Shown here: piece by piece, positions 18,242-27,788 of the stretch
How positions within the stretch are numbered: position 1 is the first letter of the stretch
Layout of the letters: each line of letters begins with the position of its first letter
From: Pseudomonas fluorescens
GTDB lineage: Bacteria > Pseudomonadota > Gammaproteobacteria > Pseudomonadales > Pseudomonadaceae
DNA length: 64,000 nt
Direction of reading: 5' to 3'
Assembly: GCF_900636825.1 (NCBI RefSeq)
Contig: NZ_LR134318.1
Coordinates: 620,001-684,000 of the forward strand
The notes under the pieces: model-generated
Database searches by the model: none
What the model saw: only the letters and a program-made list of their open reading frames with translations
What the model was told of the DNA's origin: nothing
Position numbers and translations under genes: made by a program

Positions 18242-18772
18242 TTACAGATCGTTGAGAATGTCAGCCATGTCATCCGCGTGCTCTTCTTCCTGCGCGAGGA
18301 TGTCTTCGAAGATGCGCCGGGTGGTCGGGTCCTTGTCGCCGATGTACTGGATGATTTCGCGATAGCTGTCGATTGCGATGCGCTCGGCCACAAGATCTTC
18401 GTAGACCATTTCCTTGAGTGAGTTGCCGGCCACGTATTGCGCGTGGGACAGCTTGCTCAGCAGGTCGGGGTTGAATTCCGGCTCGCCGCCCAGTTGCACG
18501 ATGCGTTCGGCAAGGCGGTCGGCGTGCTCCGCTTCCTGGTTGGCATGTTCAAGGAACTCATCGGCGGCGACGTTGGCTTTCAGGCCGTTGGCCATAAAGT
18601 AATGGCGCTTGTAACGCAAGGTGCACACCAGCTCGGTGGCCAGCGACTCGTTGAGCAAACGCAGTATTTCTTCACGGTTCGCGTTGTAACCCTCGGTGAC
18701 CGCGCCGTTTTCCACGTGTTGCCGTGCGCGCTCGCGCAGGGTTTGAACATCAGACAAATGCAGGTCACTCAT
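18242..18772 (-). CDS. Ferritin-like (bacterioferritin-type) diiron protein
   Basis: A 176-residue four-helix protein. It has the expected carboxylate/His pattern: E in LLNESLATELVCTLRYKRH, then EFLEHANQEAEHADRLAERI, later DLVAERIAIDSYREII and finally DILAQEEEHADDMADIL, giving two EXXH pairs for a diiron centre. It resembles the bacterioferritin-related group that lacks a clear haem-binding Met. Likely role is iron storage or peroxide consumption in the cytoplasm. GGAG lies upstream of the ATG. No bacterioferritin-associated ferredoxin gene is next to it. Confidence 0.85.
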   Translation of the reverse strand: MSDLHLSDVQTLRERARQHVENGAVTEGYNANREEILRLLNESLATELVCTLRYKRHYFMANGLKANVAADEFLEHANQEAEHADRLAERIVQLGGEPEFNPDLLSKLSHAQYVAGNSLKEMVYEDLVAERIAIDSYREIIQYIGDKDPTTRRIFEDILAQEEEHADDMADILNDL

Positions 18773-19033
18773 TTCATTCTCCTGGAGGCTAATCCGATTG
18801 ACGCCACGTTCTGAAGACGCGGTCGCTACCCAGGTTGTGAGTCTTGAGCGAAGCGAAAAGTTTTATCGGTTTTAGCCCGGGCTCCCTGCAGGCGGTGCCG
18901 AAGGCCGAGTCAGGTTATGGCGCGGGAGACGGGGCTGAAGTAGTCTGCGGTTGTGTTGTCATCATCATGGAGGATGCTTGGCGAGCGATTTGCACGACTT
19001 GCATCCACTCACCGACCACAAGGATGTTTGCCC

Positions 19034-19912
19034 ATGTCGACACGTTATCCGCTGGTGCTGGTACCGGGCATGCTCGGATTTGTCCGGCTGGTTTTCTATC
19101 CGTATTGGTACGGGATCATCAAAGCGTTGCGCCGCGATGGTGCGACAGTGCTGGCGGTGCAGGTCTCGCCGCTCAATTCCACCGAGGTGCGTGGCGAGCA
19201 GTTGCTGGCGCGGATCGAAGAGATTTTGCGCGAGACCGGCGCGCCCCGGGTCAATCTGTTCGGGCATAGCCAAGGTGCGCTGACAGCGCGGTATGCAGCG
19301 GCGAAGCGGCCAGATCTGGTCGCCTCCGTGACGTCGGTGGCCGGGCCCAATCACGGCTCGGAACTGGCCGATCACCTGGAAAAACACTATCCCGCCGACA
19401 GTGCCAAAGGGCGTCTGCTCGAAGCGCTGCTGCGCTTGCTCGGTTGGGTCATGGCGTTGCTCGACACCGGTTATCACGGGCCGAAACTGCCGGTCGATAT
19501 CCATGCTTCACATCAATCGCTGACCACCGCCGGGGTGGCGCTGTTCAATCAGCGTTATCCACAAGGCTTGCCTGAGGAGTGGGGCGGGCATGGGCCGGAA
19601 GAGGTCAACGGCGTGCGTTACTATTCCTGGTCAGGGACGTTGCAACCGGGCAAGACCGATCGTGGCGGCAATCTGTTCGACGGGACCAATCGCAGTTGTC
19701 GATTGTTTGCGAAAACCTTCGTCCGCGAGCCGGGGCAGTGCGACGGCATGGTCGGTCGCTACAGCTCGCATCTGGGCACGGTGATCGGTGATGACTACCC
19801 GCTGGATCACTTCGACATCGTCAACCAGTCGCTGGGGCTGGTCGGCGAAGGGGCAGATCCGGTGCGGTTGTTTGTCGAGCATGCGGCGCGGCTGGAGGCG
19901 GTGGGGTTATAG
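19034..19912 (+). CDS. Triacylglycerol lipase-like alpha/beta hydrolase
   Basis: A 292-residue hydrolase of the Pseudomonas lipase family I. The oxyanion region LVLVPGMLGFVRL is followed by the nucleophile elbow GHSQG with Ser79, then TSVAGPNHGSELAD and a C-terminal GDDYPLDHFDIVNQ segment that supplies the catalytic His. No signal peptide is visible, and no lipase foldase gene (lif) is adjacent, unlike secreted LipA, so it may be cytoplasmic or leave by another route. AAGGATG precedes the ATG at 19034. Substrate is unproven; short-chain esters or triglycerides fit the family. Confidence 0.83.
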   Translation: MSTRYPLVLVPGMLGFVRLVFYPYWYGIIKALRRDGATVLAVQVSPLNSTEVRGEQLLARIEEILRETGAPRVNLFGHSQGALTARYAAAKRPDLVASVTSVAGPNHGSELADHLEKHYPADSAKGRLLEALLRLLGWVMALLDTGYHGPKLPVDIHASHQSLTTAGVALFNQRYPQGLPEEWGGHGPEEVNGVRYYSWSGTLQPGKTDRGGNLFDGTNRSCRLFAKTFVREPGQCDGMVGRYSSHLGTVIGDDYPLDHFDIVNQSLGLVGEGADPVRLFVEHAARLEAVGL

Positions 19913-19926
19913 ACGCGAGCAGCAAG

Positions 19927-19959
19927 ATCAAAAGATCGCAGCCCTCGGCAGCTCCTGCC
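19927..19959. repeat. Single REP element
   Basis: One GATCGCAGCCCTCGGCAGCTCCT copy without a partner, between the lipase gene and the convergent exporter gene. Confidence 0.85.
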
Positions 19960-19963
19960 AAGA

Positions 19964-20851
19964 TCAGGCAACGCCGATCCGGCGGCCCAGAACGGTCGTC
20001 CAGCGCTCCGACAAAACCACGCCGGCCAACGTCAACAACCCGCCCACCAGGTGATACATCGCCAGTTGCTCCTGCAACACCAGCGCGGCAATCAGCGCGG
20101 TGATCAACGGCAGCAGATTGAAAAACAATGTCGTCCGGCTCGGTCCCAGCCGCTGCACCGCCTGCATCCACGCCAGCGGCGCGACCATCGACGCGAGCAG
20201 GCAGGCATACAGCACCAGTGGAATATTTTGCAGGGTCAAACCGGTTTTCGGCGACATCGCATACAGTGGAAACAACACCACAATTGCCACCAGCACCTGC
20301 AAATACAGCAACACCAGCGGCGGCAAGCGCAGCTGCCATTTCTTCAGCAAGGTGCTGTAAACCGCGTAGGCCAGGGTGGCAATGAGCATCATTGCGTCAC
20401 CCACATTGATCCCGTGTTGCAACAGCGCGCCAAGGCTGCCGGACGAGACCACCACCAGCACGCCGGCAAACGACAACACTGCACCGACCAGAGCGCCGGC
20501 GGTCAGGCGCTGGCCGAGGCTGATGATCGCCATGGCCAGCGACATCAATGGCATCAGCGACAGGATGATGCCCATGTTGGTCGCCGTGGTCAGCGTCGCG
20601 GCGAAGTAGGCGAGGCTCTGATACACCGCCATGCCCAATACGCCGAGGATGAAAATCCGCCACAGGTTCGGGCGGATCTGCGGCCAGTGCGCGATAACAT
20701 GTTTCAGCATGAACGGCGTGAACAGCAGGCCGGCGAGCAGCCAGCGGTAAAAACCGATTTCGGCGGGGAAGATCGCCCCCACCGCGAGTTTGTTGATCAC
20801 CGTGTTGCCGGCCCAGATGAAGATTGCCAGCAGCGGAAAAGCGTATTGCAT
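19964..20851 (-). CDS. EamA-family (DMT superfamily) metabolite exporter
   Basis: A 295-residue inner-membrane protein with ten predicted membrane segments arranged as two EamA repeats. The first repeat starts MQYAFPLLAIFIWAGNTVINKLAVG with the WAGN-type motif, and the second starts around LATLAYAVYSTLLKKW. Members export amino acids, purines or other small metabolites. Start is placed at 20851, where the first membrane helix begins; the upstream frame is not membrane-like. It is divergent from an AraC regulator only 97 bases away, which probably controls it. Substrate unknown. Confidence 0.85.
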   Translation of the reverse strand: MQYAFPLLAIFIWAGNTVINKLAVGAIFPAEIGFYRWLLAGLLFTPFMLKHVIAHWPQIRPNLWRIFILGVLGMAVYQSLAYFAATLTTATNMGIILSLMPLMSLAMAIISLGQRLTAGALVGAVLSFAGVLVVVSSGSLGALLQHGINVGDAMMLIATLAYAVYSTLLKKWQLRLPPLVLLYLQVLVAIVVLFPLYAMSPKTGLTLQNIPLVLYACLLASMVAPLAWMQAVQRLGPSRTTLFFNLLPLITALIAALVLQEQLAMYHLVGGLLTLAGVVLSERWTTVLGRRIGVA

Positions 20852-20948
20852 GGGTTTGAAACCAGGACATTGATGGAGCGCAATTATCCCTTGTCTGGAT
20901 GCACGCCTATACTTCGAAACAGACAACCTGCCTCTGAAACCGGACAGC

Positions 20949-21731
20949 ATGAACAGTAAACACATCGATCTGCTGGATTTCAGCGAACTGCCGTCGGCGG
21001 TGTATTTCCGCTATGCCGATTTCAGCGCTCATGAATTCGCTGCGCCACACCGCCATCCATGGGGCACGCTGGAATACGCCGCGCACGGCGTGTTGCATAT
21101 GGAGATCAATGGCAGTCGCTTCATGTCGCCGCCGCAATACGCGGTGTGGGTGCCGCCGCAGGTCGAGCACAGCTTCTACAGCCATCAACCGGTCAACTAT
21201 CGCGCGGTGTGTCTTGACCCGCAGGTGTGCGCGCAATTGCCTGCGCGCGCCTGCACCTTGGCGATCAGCGACATTCTCAAGGCAATTCTCAAAGACTTCG
21301 CCGCCCGCGACGTGAAGATCCCCGAGCTCGATGCCGACCAGCGACTCGCGCAAGTGCTGGTCGATCAACTGCAACAGGCCCCGGTCCACGAATGTTATCT
21401 GCCGTACGCCAGCAGCCCCGGCTTGCTGGCGATTCTCGAAAGCCTGCAGGCTGAGCCGGGCAACAATCAGCCGCTGGCGCATTGGGCGCTGCAAGTGCAC
21501 GTGAGCGAGCGCACGCTGGCCCGACAGTTTGTCCGCGAGCTGGGCATGAGTTTTGGCGAGTGGCGTCAGCGTCTGCGCTATCTCGCCGCGATCGAAGCGC
21601 TGGAGACCACGCGCAGCGTGCAGGAGATTGCCTTCGATCTCGGCTACAGCAGTGGCTCGGCGTTTATCGCCATGTTCGCCCGGCAATCCGGATGTACGCC
21701 GGAGCAATATCGGCGGCACAGTATTTTCTGA
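20949..21731 (+). CDS. AraC-family transcriptional regulator
   Basis: A 260-residue regulator with an N-terminal cupin (AHEFAAPHRHPWGTLEYAAHGVLHMEI) and a C-terminal pair of helix-turn-helix motifs (LQVHVSERTLARQFVRELGMSF and VQEIAFDLGYSSGSAFIAMFARQSGCTPEQYRR). The first helix-turn-helix (ALQVHVSERTLAR) and PEQYRR end are diagnostic. Divergent orientation with the EamA exporter suggests it senses the exported compound through the cupin and switches that gene on. Confidence 0.9.
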   Translation: MNSKHIDLLDFSELPSAVYFRYADFSAHEFAAPHRHPWGTLEYAAHGVLHMEINGSRFMSPPQYAVWVPPQVEHSFYSHQPVNYRAVCLDPQVCAQLPARACTLAISDILKAILKDFAARDVKIPELDADQRLAQVLVDQLQQAPVHECYLPYASSPGLLAILESLQAEPGNNQPLAHWALQVHVSERTLARQFVRELGMSFGEWRQRLRYLAAIEALETTRSVQEIAFDLGYSSGSAFIAMFARQSGCTPEQYRRHSIF

Positions 21732-21947
21732 CGGCTTTTGTTGTCGTTGGTCGTCCGCAAGTTTGCTTTGGAAGCTTTCCGCAAAGTGTTTTGGATGGAC
21801 GCGTGCCAGCCTTCACAGTTAAAACGCCCAGCGCATTTCACTGGAAGTGCCAGCCATCGAGACGACGTTAGTTGATGTCGCGTCGATGAACACATGAATC
21901 CCTCTTTGGCATTGAAGCCGAGGATTACTCGACAAGGATGAACAATC

Positions 21948-24713
21948 ATGCCCGTGCGGCCACCTGTTACCAGCACGCCTCGCCCCGATGGATCGACGAC
22001 CGGCACCCGTCCGGTGGACGGTCCCGACATTCGCCCCGGGGATGGCGCCACCCCGCGCCCGGATGTCGATCCGCCCCGTATCGACGTTGACCCGCCGTCC
22101 GGCACAGGCCGGCCACTAACGCCGGAAATCGATGCCGGTGCGCCCGTTATCGAACCCGGCGCGATCGTGCCCGGGTCGCAAGTGACGATCACCGATACGC
22201 AACCAAGACCCACGGCGGGCCAGGGCACCGTGACTCCTGCGCCGTCGTCAGCAGCGGGACATTCATTGCACGATTATCTGATCAAGGTGCCCCGACTCCC
22301 TGCCGCTGATGCCAACGGGTTACGCACCTTGGGCGCGCGGCACTATGTCGACGTGGTGGGAGGGGTGGTGGCGGTCAGCAGGAATCCGGATACGGGTCTC
22401 TATTACGCCCGACGGTTGCGCGAAGCGTCTGCCACCGGCCCCTTGATGATGCGCGATGCGCAGCACAAACGCTGGGTCGAACAACAACCCTACGACTGGG
22501 ATGAACCCACGCTGATCAGGCATTTGGGCGAGCAAGCGCAAGGTCTCGAGAGCTTCGCACGCACCATTCTCGCGGTCAGCGGCGTCGACGCCAACGCGGT
22601 GCGCCGGATGTATGCCAACAACGAACGCATCATTCCGTTGCTGCAGGACACCGTGGCGCGGTGGCGCCTCGACCGTGAAATCGCTGATCTTTCGGATCGG
22701 CCGGATGCGCATTCGAAAGAACCAGCCGACCCGCTAGCTCTGTTCGCCGAACGCTATCGCATTGCCACGCAGGCCCGGTCGGCACAGGCGCAAGTCATCC
22801 AGACGCGGCTGGCAGGGTTGCCAGACATCGTTGCGCAAGAACTGGCGGCGATTGCCACGCCCGCGGAATTACAACAGATCCAGTCTGGAACGGTTCCTGC
22901 GCGACTGGAGACGCTGGGGCAATGGGCGCTTCAAGACATTCGTCTGAGTCGCGCCTACGAAGGTTTGTATCTGAACTCGGTCAGCTCTGCCGATACGGCC
23001 AGGCTGATGCTGCACACACTGGACAGTCACTACGTTCTGGACTTCGCCGCCTGGATCGACATCCATGACGGTCGTTACGGCGGCAAGGTGCTGATTTCAC
23101 TTGGCAGCCCTGATGCGATGATCCGCCATACGCTGGTGAAGACTGCAGCCGGCACCTATCAGGCCTTCGATGGCGAAGGAAAGCCGCTCAATCATGCCGA
23201 AGATTTCTACAACGCGATCATGTACACCCTCGGCGATGATGTCCGGCACGAGTTGAGCATCCCGGATGATGCGGGCGATGTCGGCGCAGACAAGCTGAGC
23301 AAATGGGTGCGCGAGAGGCCGATCCCGCGTTACCGCTTGCTCGACGTACTGCCTGAGCTGCCCGCAATCGATCTCGCCACTTTTGATCCGACAGTAATGC
23401 GGCTTCGCGCAGCGGCGCCCGATGTCGACGGTGAGCTGGTGCGGTTGCGGGCGATTGCCGATCAGTATTCCGAATTGATGGCAGTGGCGTTTCATCCAGA
23501 CGTTCCCGAATCGCAGACTTATCACTTTTTGCGCGGCGTGAAGTTGCTGCACGAACACTTTGCCGATCAATGTGTTTTATCGGTGTACAAGGCGCTGATT
23601 GATGCCAACGTTAAAAGTTACGACGACAATCAACTTGTTGTGAACAGCATCGAGGCGCTTCCCGAGTTGCAGCAATTGCTGCCCGAGCGGTTCCGTCAAT
23701 TGAGCGCGGAGCTGTTTTCCACTGAAGACATGGTCAGCCTGCCGGAACATGAGAGGCTGTTGGCAGCCAACGCCCGTAATTTGCGAGAAACCGGTCGGCA
23801 CGAGGACTACGCTGCTTTGCAGCTTGCCGCCAGAGAAGGACGCGCAGCTCCCGATAAACTGTCCGAGCTTTACGATGAGTTCACCGATAACCGGGTGAAG
23901 GTGCGCAAACCAACGCTGGTCTCTGCGCAAGTCATGGACAATCTGCGAATGGCGCAACGGGCGGTACACCGGGCGAAGGAGTTGATACCGCTTTCGGGAA
24001 ATCAGCTGGCCAGCATCATGGACAAGGGCGGTGCCGGTATTGCCAAGATCAAAGGGTTGCGAGGATTCAGTCTGCTAGACAGTGCAGCGGCAGCGCCGCT
24101 GAGCATCGCCGAAGCCGCCAAGGGGGCAATCGCAATCAAGGCCGGAAATTGTTCGGAAAACTCCAAAGTAGTGTTTTCCATTCTGGCCAGCGAGCCGCGT
24201 GTTTCAGCGATACATATTGTGCAGGCAACCCGTCTTGGGTCTCAGAGCGCTACTCAGGATCACCAGTTTGTGTTGATCGGCGATTTGAACGGCAAGCGAT
24301 CGGAATTGGTGGTCGCCGATTCCTGGCCGGAGTTCCCCGTGGCGCACCTGGCAGATAACGGCATCTTCGATTTCAAGCTGCCGCCGATCATCTCTCTCAA
24401 GCCTGACGAAATCGATGCCGACTACGCTTTTATCCGCAACGTCCCGCCTGGACCTGCGCAATTACCCGAGGTCGACGAGGCCGCGACGGTGCAGCAGATC
24501 AAACGTAATCATCTGGATCGGACGGGTTATGCAGTGTTTGTGTCGGTGTTGGAGGTGGGGTCGACCTACATGACTCATGAGGAGGTACCTGTATCGTTTG
24601 AAAAATATGCCGACCCGGTCACCGAGCGCCGGCTCAGTGCCCTGGAGCGGCTCCGATCTGCTCTGGGCCCAAACTATCAGGCGCGCCGAGTGGTCATTTC
24701 GCTTGCGGGCTAG
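21948..24713 (+). CDS. Large modular toxin/effector-like protein with C-terminal papain-like Cys-His-Asp domain
   Basis: A 921-residue protein of unknown function, described from sequence. Residues 1-100 are Pro/Asp/Gly-rich and likely disordered, with no Sec signal. Residues about 105-490 resemble the middle of the 1693-residue protein encoded at 29432-34513: both have VSGVDxNAxRR, a Leu-rich DT stretch, LSRAYEGLYL (333-342) and DFYN (419-422). Residues 650-921 form a distinct C-terminal domain with a candidate catalytic triad: Cys735 in KAGNCSENS, His772 in QDHQFVLIGDL and Asp791 in VVADSWPEF. The order and spacing (37 and 19 residues) resemble papain-fold deamidase/protease toxin domains such as the C3 domain of Pasteurella toxin. 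AAGGATG precedes the ATG. Delivery route unknown; no secretion genes are adjacent. Confidence 0.72.
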   Translation: MPVRPPVTSTPRPDGSTTGTRPVDGPDIRPGDGATPRPDVDPPRIDVDPPSGTGRPLTPEIDAGAPVIEPGAIVPGSQVTITDTQPRPTAGQGTVTPAPSSAAGHSLHDYLIKVPRLPAADANGLRTLGARHYVDVVGGVVAVSRNPDTGLYYARRLREASATGPLMMRDAQHKRWVEQQPYDWDEPTLIRHLGEQAQGLESFARTILAVSGVDANAVRRMYANNERIIPLLQDTVARWRLDREIADLSDRPDAHSKEPADPLALFAERYRIATQARSAQAQVIQTRLAGLPDIVAQELAAIATPAELQQIQSGTVPARLETLGQWALQDIRLSRAYEGLYLNSVSSADTARLMLHTLDSHYVLDFAAWIDIHDGRYGGKVLISLGSPDAMIRHTLVKTAAGTYQAFDGEGKPLNHAEDFYNAIMYTLGDDVRHELSIPDDAGDVGADKLSKWVRERPIPRYRLLDVLPELPAIDLATFDPTVMRLRAAAPDVDGELVRLRAIADQYSELMAVAFHPDVPESQTYHFLRGVKLLHEHFADQCVLSVYKALIDANVKSYDDNQLVVNSIEALPELQQLLPERFRQLSAELFSTEDMVSLPEHERLLAANARNLRETGRHEDYAALQLAAREGRAAPDKLSELYDEFTDNRVKVRKPTLVSAQVMDNLRMAQRAVHRAKELIPLSGNQLASIMDKGGAGIAKIKGLRGFSLLDSAAAAPLSIAEAAKGAIAIKAGNCSENSKVVFSILASEPRVSAIHIVQATRLGSQSATQDHQFVLIGDLNGKRSELVVADSWPEFPVAHLADNGIFDFKLPPIISLKPDEIDADYAFIRNVPPGPAQLPEVDEAATVQQIKRNHLDRTGYAVFVSVLEVGSTYMTHEEVPVSFEKYADPVTERRLSALERLRSALGPNYQARRVVISLAG

Positions 24714-24822
24714 TAAAGGCTCGGGTAATAGCGGTCTGCTGCTAAGAGGAAGGTGTAACAGCTGTTGTCTACACTTTGCAGCGAGGCCGCATCGATCGGT
24801 GCGGCGACCAGGAGAACACTCC

Positions 24823-25128
24823 ATGAAGATGTTGCGTGTGCCGTTGATGATGATGAGTCTACTGCTGTGTTCCCAAGGTTTCGCTGCCACGGCGCAACAG
24901 AACAAGATGACCACCTGCAATGCCGATGCGACCGCCAAAAGCCTCAAGGGCGATGAGCGCAAAACCTTCATGAGCACCTGCCTCAAGGCAACCCCTGCGG
25001 CCAACGACGGCAAGGCTCTGACCCCTCAGCAGCAGAAAATGACGACCTGCAACGCCGATGCGAAGACCCAGACGCTGACTGGCGATGCGCGCAAGGCGTT
25101 CATGAGTGAGTGCCTGAAGAAAAAATAA
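24823..25128 (+). CDS. psiF: PsiF-repeat small exported protein
   Basis: A 101-residue protein with a signal peptide (MKMLRVPLMMMSLLLCSQGFA) and two PsiF repeats, MTTCNADATAKSLKGDERKTFMSTCLK and MTTCNADAKTQTLTGDARKAFMSECLK, each with a Cys pair. PsiF was named as phosphate-starvation inducible in E. coli; its biochemical role is unknown. GGAGAACACTCC precedes the ATG. No clear Pho box was seen in the 110-base upstream gap, so phosphate control here is unproven. Confidence 0.88.
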   Translation: MKMLRVPLMMMSLLLCSQGFAATAQQNKMTTCNADATAKSLKGDERKTFMSTCLKATPAANDGKALTPQQQKMTTCNADAKTQTLTGDARKAFMSECLKKK

Positions 25129-25129
25129 G

Positions 25130-25205
25130 ATCAAGAGATCGCAGCCTTCGACAGCTCCTGCATAAGACCGCGATCCTGTAGGAGCTGCCGCAGGCTGCGA
25201 TCTTT
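25130..25205. repeat. REP doublet, one arm degenerate
   Basis: Arms GATCGCAGCCTTCGACAGCTCCTG and GGAGCTGCCGCAGGCTGCGATC with a short linker. Directly follows psiF. Confidence 0.88.
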
Positions 25206-25296
25206 CGGCCCGACGCCGACCCGGGGTCTGCGCTCGCTTCGGCGCCGGATCGCTGGCAGACTGCCCATCCTTTTACGCCGTTCGTTTTGAGGCTGT

Positions 25297-26310
25297 ATGC
25301 CAACGTTTTCTGAGCGTCATGTTGTGTTCTGGGTCAGTTGCATCATCATTTTCGGCGGATTGCTCCTGGTGCTGCCGCTGCGCTTGCTTCCGAGCCTGCT
25401 GGCCGGGTTGTTGGTGTTCGAGCTGGTCAACATGCTCACCCCGCAACTGCAACGGCTGATCGAGGGCCGTCGCGCGCGGTGGCTGGCGGTGGCGTTGCTG
25501 GGCACGCTGGTAGTCAGTGTGCTGGCGTTGCTTTTCGCCGGTGCCATCAGCTTTCTCCTGCATGAAGCGGAAAATCCCGGGGCTTCGCTCGATAAATTCA
25601 TGGGCGTGGTCGATCGCGCGCGCGGGCAACTGCCGCCGTTCATCGATGCTTATTTACCGGCCAGTGCGGCGGAATTTCGCGTGGCAATCGGCGAGTGGAT
25701 GAGCAAACACTTGTCGGACCTGCAACTGGTCGGCAAGGACGCAGCGCACATGTTCGTGACGCTGCTGATCGGCATGGTGCTCGGCGCGATCATCGCCTTG
25801 CAGCGCATTCCTGACGTCACCAAGCGCAAGCCGTTGGCCGCAGCGTTGTTCGACCGCTTGCATCTGCTGGTGCAGGCGTTCCGTAACATCGTGTTCGCGC
25901 AAATCAAGATTTCGCTGCTCAATACCTTCTTCACCGGGATCTTCCTCGCGGTGATCCTGCCGATGTTCGGCATCAAGCTGCCGCTGACCAAAACCCTGAT
26001 CGTGCTGACCTTCCTGCTCGGCCTGCTGCCAGTGATCGGCAACCTGATGTCGAACACGCTGATCACCATCGTAGGTTTGTCGCTCTCGATCTGGGTGGCG
26101 ATCGCGGCGCTCGGTTACCTGATCTTCATCCACAAGCTCGAATACTTCCTCAACGCGCGGATTGTTGGCGGGCAGATCAGTGCCAAGTCGTGGGAGTTGC
26201 TGTTGGCGATGCTGGTGTTCGAAGCCGCGTTCGGCCTGCCGGGGGTGGTGGCGGGGCCGATTTATTACGCGTATCTGAAGAGCGAGTTGAAGCTGGGCGG
26301 GATGGTTTAG
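25297..26310 (+). CDS. AI-2E family (PerM-type) membrane transporter
   Basis: A 337-residue inner-membrane protein with about seven to eight hydrophobic segments of the AI-2E/PerM family. Features include the N-terminal pair of helices (VFWVSCIIIFGGLLLVLPLRLL), the amphipathic central region and the C-terminal LLPVIGNLMSNTLI and EYFLNARIVGGQI segments typical of the family. Members have been linked to autoinducer export and to sodium/proton exchange; which applies here cannot be told. Single gene, followed by a palindromic repeat. Confidence 0.85.
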   Translation: MPTFSERHVVFWVSCIIIFGGLLLVLPLRLLPSLLAGLLVFELVNMLTPQLQRLIEGRRARWLAVALLGTLVVSVLALLFAGAISFLLHEAENPGASLDKFMGVVDRARGQLPPFIDAYLPASAAEFRVAIGEWMSKHLSDLQLVGKDAAHMFVTLLIGMVLGAIIALQRIPDVTKRKPLAAALFDRLHLLVQAFRNIVFAQIKISLLNTFFTGIFLAVILPMFGIKLPLTKTLIVLTFLLGLLPVIGNLMSNTLITIVGLSLSIWVAIAALGYLIFIHKLEYFLNARIVGGQISAKSWELLLAMLVFEAAFGLPGVVAGPIYYAYLKSELKLGGMV

Positions 26311-26320
26311 AAGCAGCTTC

Positions 26321-26421
26321 GAGCTGCAAGCTTCAAGCTGCAAGTAAAAAGCAGAAGCAAGAGCCGCAGTGGCTTTCGCTTTTGCTCTTACTTGCAGCTT
26401 GCAGCTTAAAACTTGCAGCTG
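26321..26421. repeat. AGCTGCAAGCTTCAAGCTGCAAG palindromic repeat
   Basis: Short tandem AGCTGCAAG and CTTGCAGCT units are arranged as an inverted pair around a 25-base centre rich in AGAAGCAAGAGCC/GGCTTTCGCTTTTGCTC complementarity. It lies in the convergent gap between the AI-2E gene and the Hsp70-like gene, so it may terminate both transcripts. Confidence 0.8.
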
Positions 26422-27693
26422 CTAATAAACGCCATAGCGCTTCATCGCTTCAATCGCCAAACCGCTACCAATGCTGCCAAAGATATTGCCTTCGACATGC
26501 CGCGCCTTCGGCAGCATCGCCGAGACGCTGTTGCGCAGCGCCGGGATCCCGCTCGAGCCGCCGGTGAAAAACACTGTATCGACCTGATCCACTGCCACGC
26601 CGGCATCGTTCAACAACTGCGTGACGCTGCCGCGTACCCGTTCCAGCAGTGCATCGATGGCCGATTCAAACAGCGCACGGGTCAGTTCCACGCTCAGCCC
26701 GGCCTCGATGCGATCGAGCGGCACATGGCGGCTGTCGGTATGGGTCAGCTGAATCTTGGTTTCTTCGACTTCCATCGCCAGCCAGTGCCCGGCGCGTTGT
26801 TCGATCAATTTGAACAGGCGATCGATACCGCCGGTGTCCTCGATGTCGTAACGCATACTGGCCAGCGCCAGGCTGGTTTTCTGCGAGTACACCGAGTTGA
26901 TGGTGTGCCAGGTCGCCAGATTCATGTGGTGACTGGTCGGCATGTACGCGCCGCTTTTCATGCGGCTGCCGTAACCGAACAGCGGCATCAGGCCTTGCAG
27001 GCTGAGCTGTTTGTCGAAGTCAGTCCCGCCGATGTGCACGCCGCCGGTGGCGAGGATATCGTCGTGACGGTTATCGAAGCCGCGCCGCTCAGGCGACAGG
27101 CGCACCAGCGAGAAGTCCGAAGTACCACCGCCAATGTCGACGATCAGCACCAGCTCTTCTTTCTCGATTGTCGACTCATAGTCGAATGCCGCCGCGATCG
27201 GTTCGTACTGGAAAGACACCTCTTTGAAGCCGATCTTGCGCGCGACCTCGACCAGAGTGTCTTCAGCTTCCTGGTCCGCCAACGGATCGTCATCGACGAA
27301 AAACACCGGGCGCCCGAGTACCACTTGCTCGAATTCCCGACCAGCGGCGGTTTCGGCGCGGCTTTTCAATTGGCCGATGAACAAGCCGAGCAGATCCTTG
27401 AACGGCATCGCCGTGCCAAGAACGCTGGTGTCGTGCTTGATCAGCTTGGAACCGAGCAGGCTTTTCAGCGAGCGCATCAGCCGGCCTTCGTAGCCTTCCA
27501 GATACTCGTGCAGCGCCAGACGTCCGTACACCGGGCGACGTTCCTCGATGTTGAAGAAGACCACCGACGGCAGGGTGATCTTGTCGTCTTCCAGCGCGAT
27601 CATGGTGTCCATGCCGGGGCGCAGCCAGCCGACGGTGGAGTTGGACGTGCCGAAGTCGATGCCGCAGGCACGGGCTGGAGAGGCGTCTTTCAT
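26422..27693 (-). CDS. yegD: Hsp70-family protein of the YegD type
   Basis: A 423-residue actin-fold ATPase related to DnaK but short. Phosphate-binding loops are visible: IDFGTSNSTVGW at the start, VDIGGGTSDFSL in the middle, and TGGSSGIPAL with ATG-type GGVHIGGTDFD. The C-terminal substrate-binding domain of DnaK is absent, as in E. coli YegD. Function unknown; nucleotide-dependent protein binding is inferred. It is divergent from the J-domain gene cbpA, which makes a chaperone partnership possible. Confidence 0.85.
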   Translation of the reverse strand: MKDASPARACGIDFGTSNSTVGWLRPGMDTMIALEDDKITLPSVVFFNIEERRPVYGRLALHEYLEGYEGRLMRSLKSLLGSKLIKHDTSVLGTAMPFKDLLGLFIGQLKSRAETAAGREFEQVVLGRPVFFVDDDPLADQEAEDTLVEVARKIGFKEVSFQYEPIAAAFDYESTIEKEELVLIVDIGGGTSDFSLVRLSPERRGFDNRHDDILATGGVHIGGTDFDKQLSLQGLMPLFGYGSRMKSGAYMPTSHHMNLATWHTINSVYSQKTSLALASMRYDIEDTGGIDRLFKLIEQRAGHWLAMEVEETKIQLTHTDSRHVPLDRIEAGLSVELTRALFESAIDALLERVRGSVTQLLNDAGVAVDQVDTVFFTGGSSGIPALRNSVSAMLPKARHVEGNIFGSIGSGLAIEAMKRYGVY

Positions 27694-27788
27694 GTCTTTC
27701 GGTTCCGGTCAAAAAAACGGCCGCGCAGTGTATGTCAGTGCGCGCCAGATTCGAAGGCCGGTCATCTGCTATTTCACGGCTAAACTGC

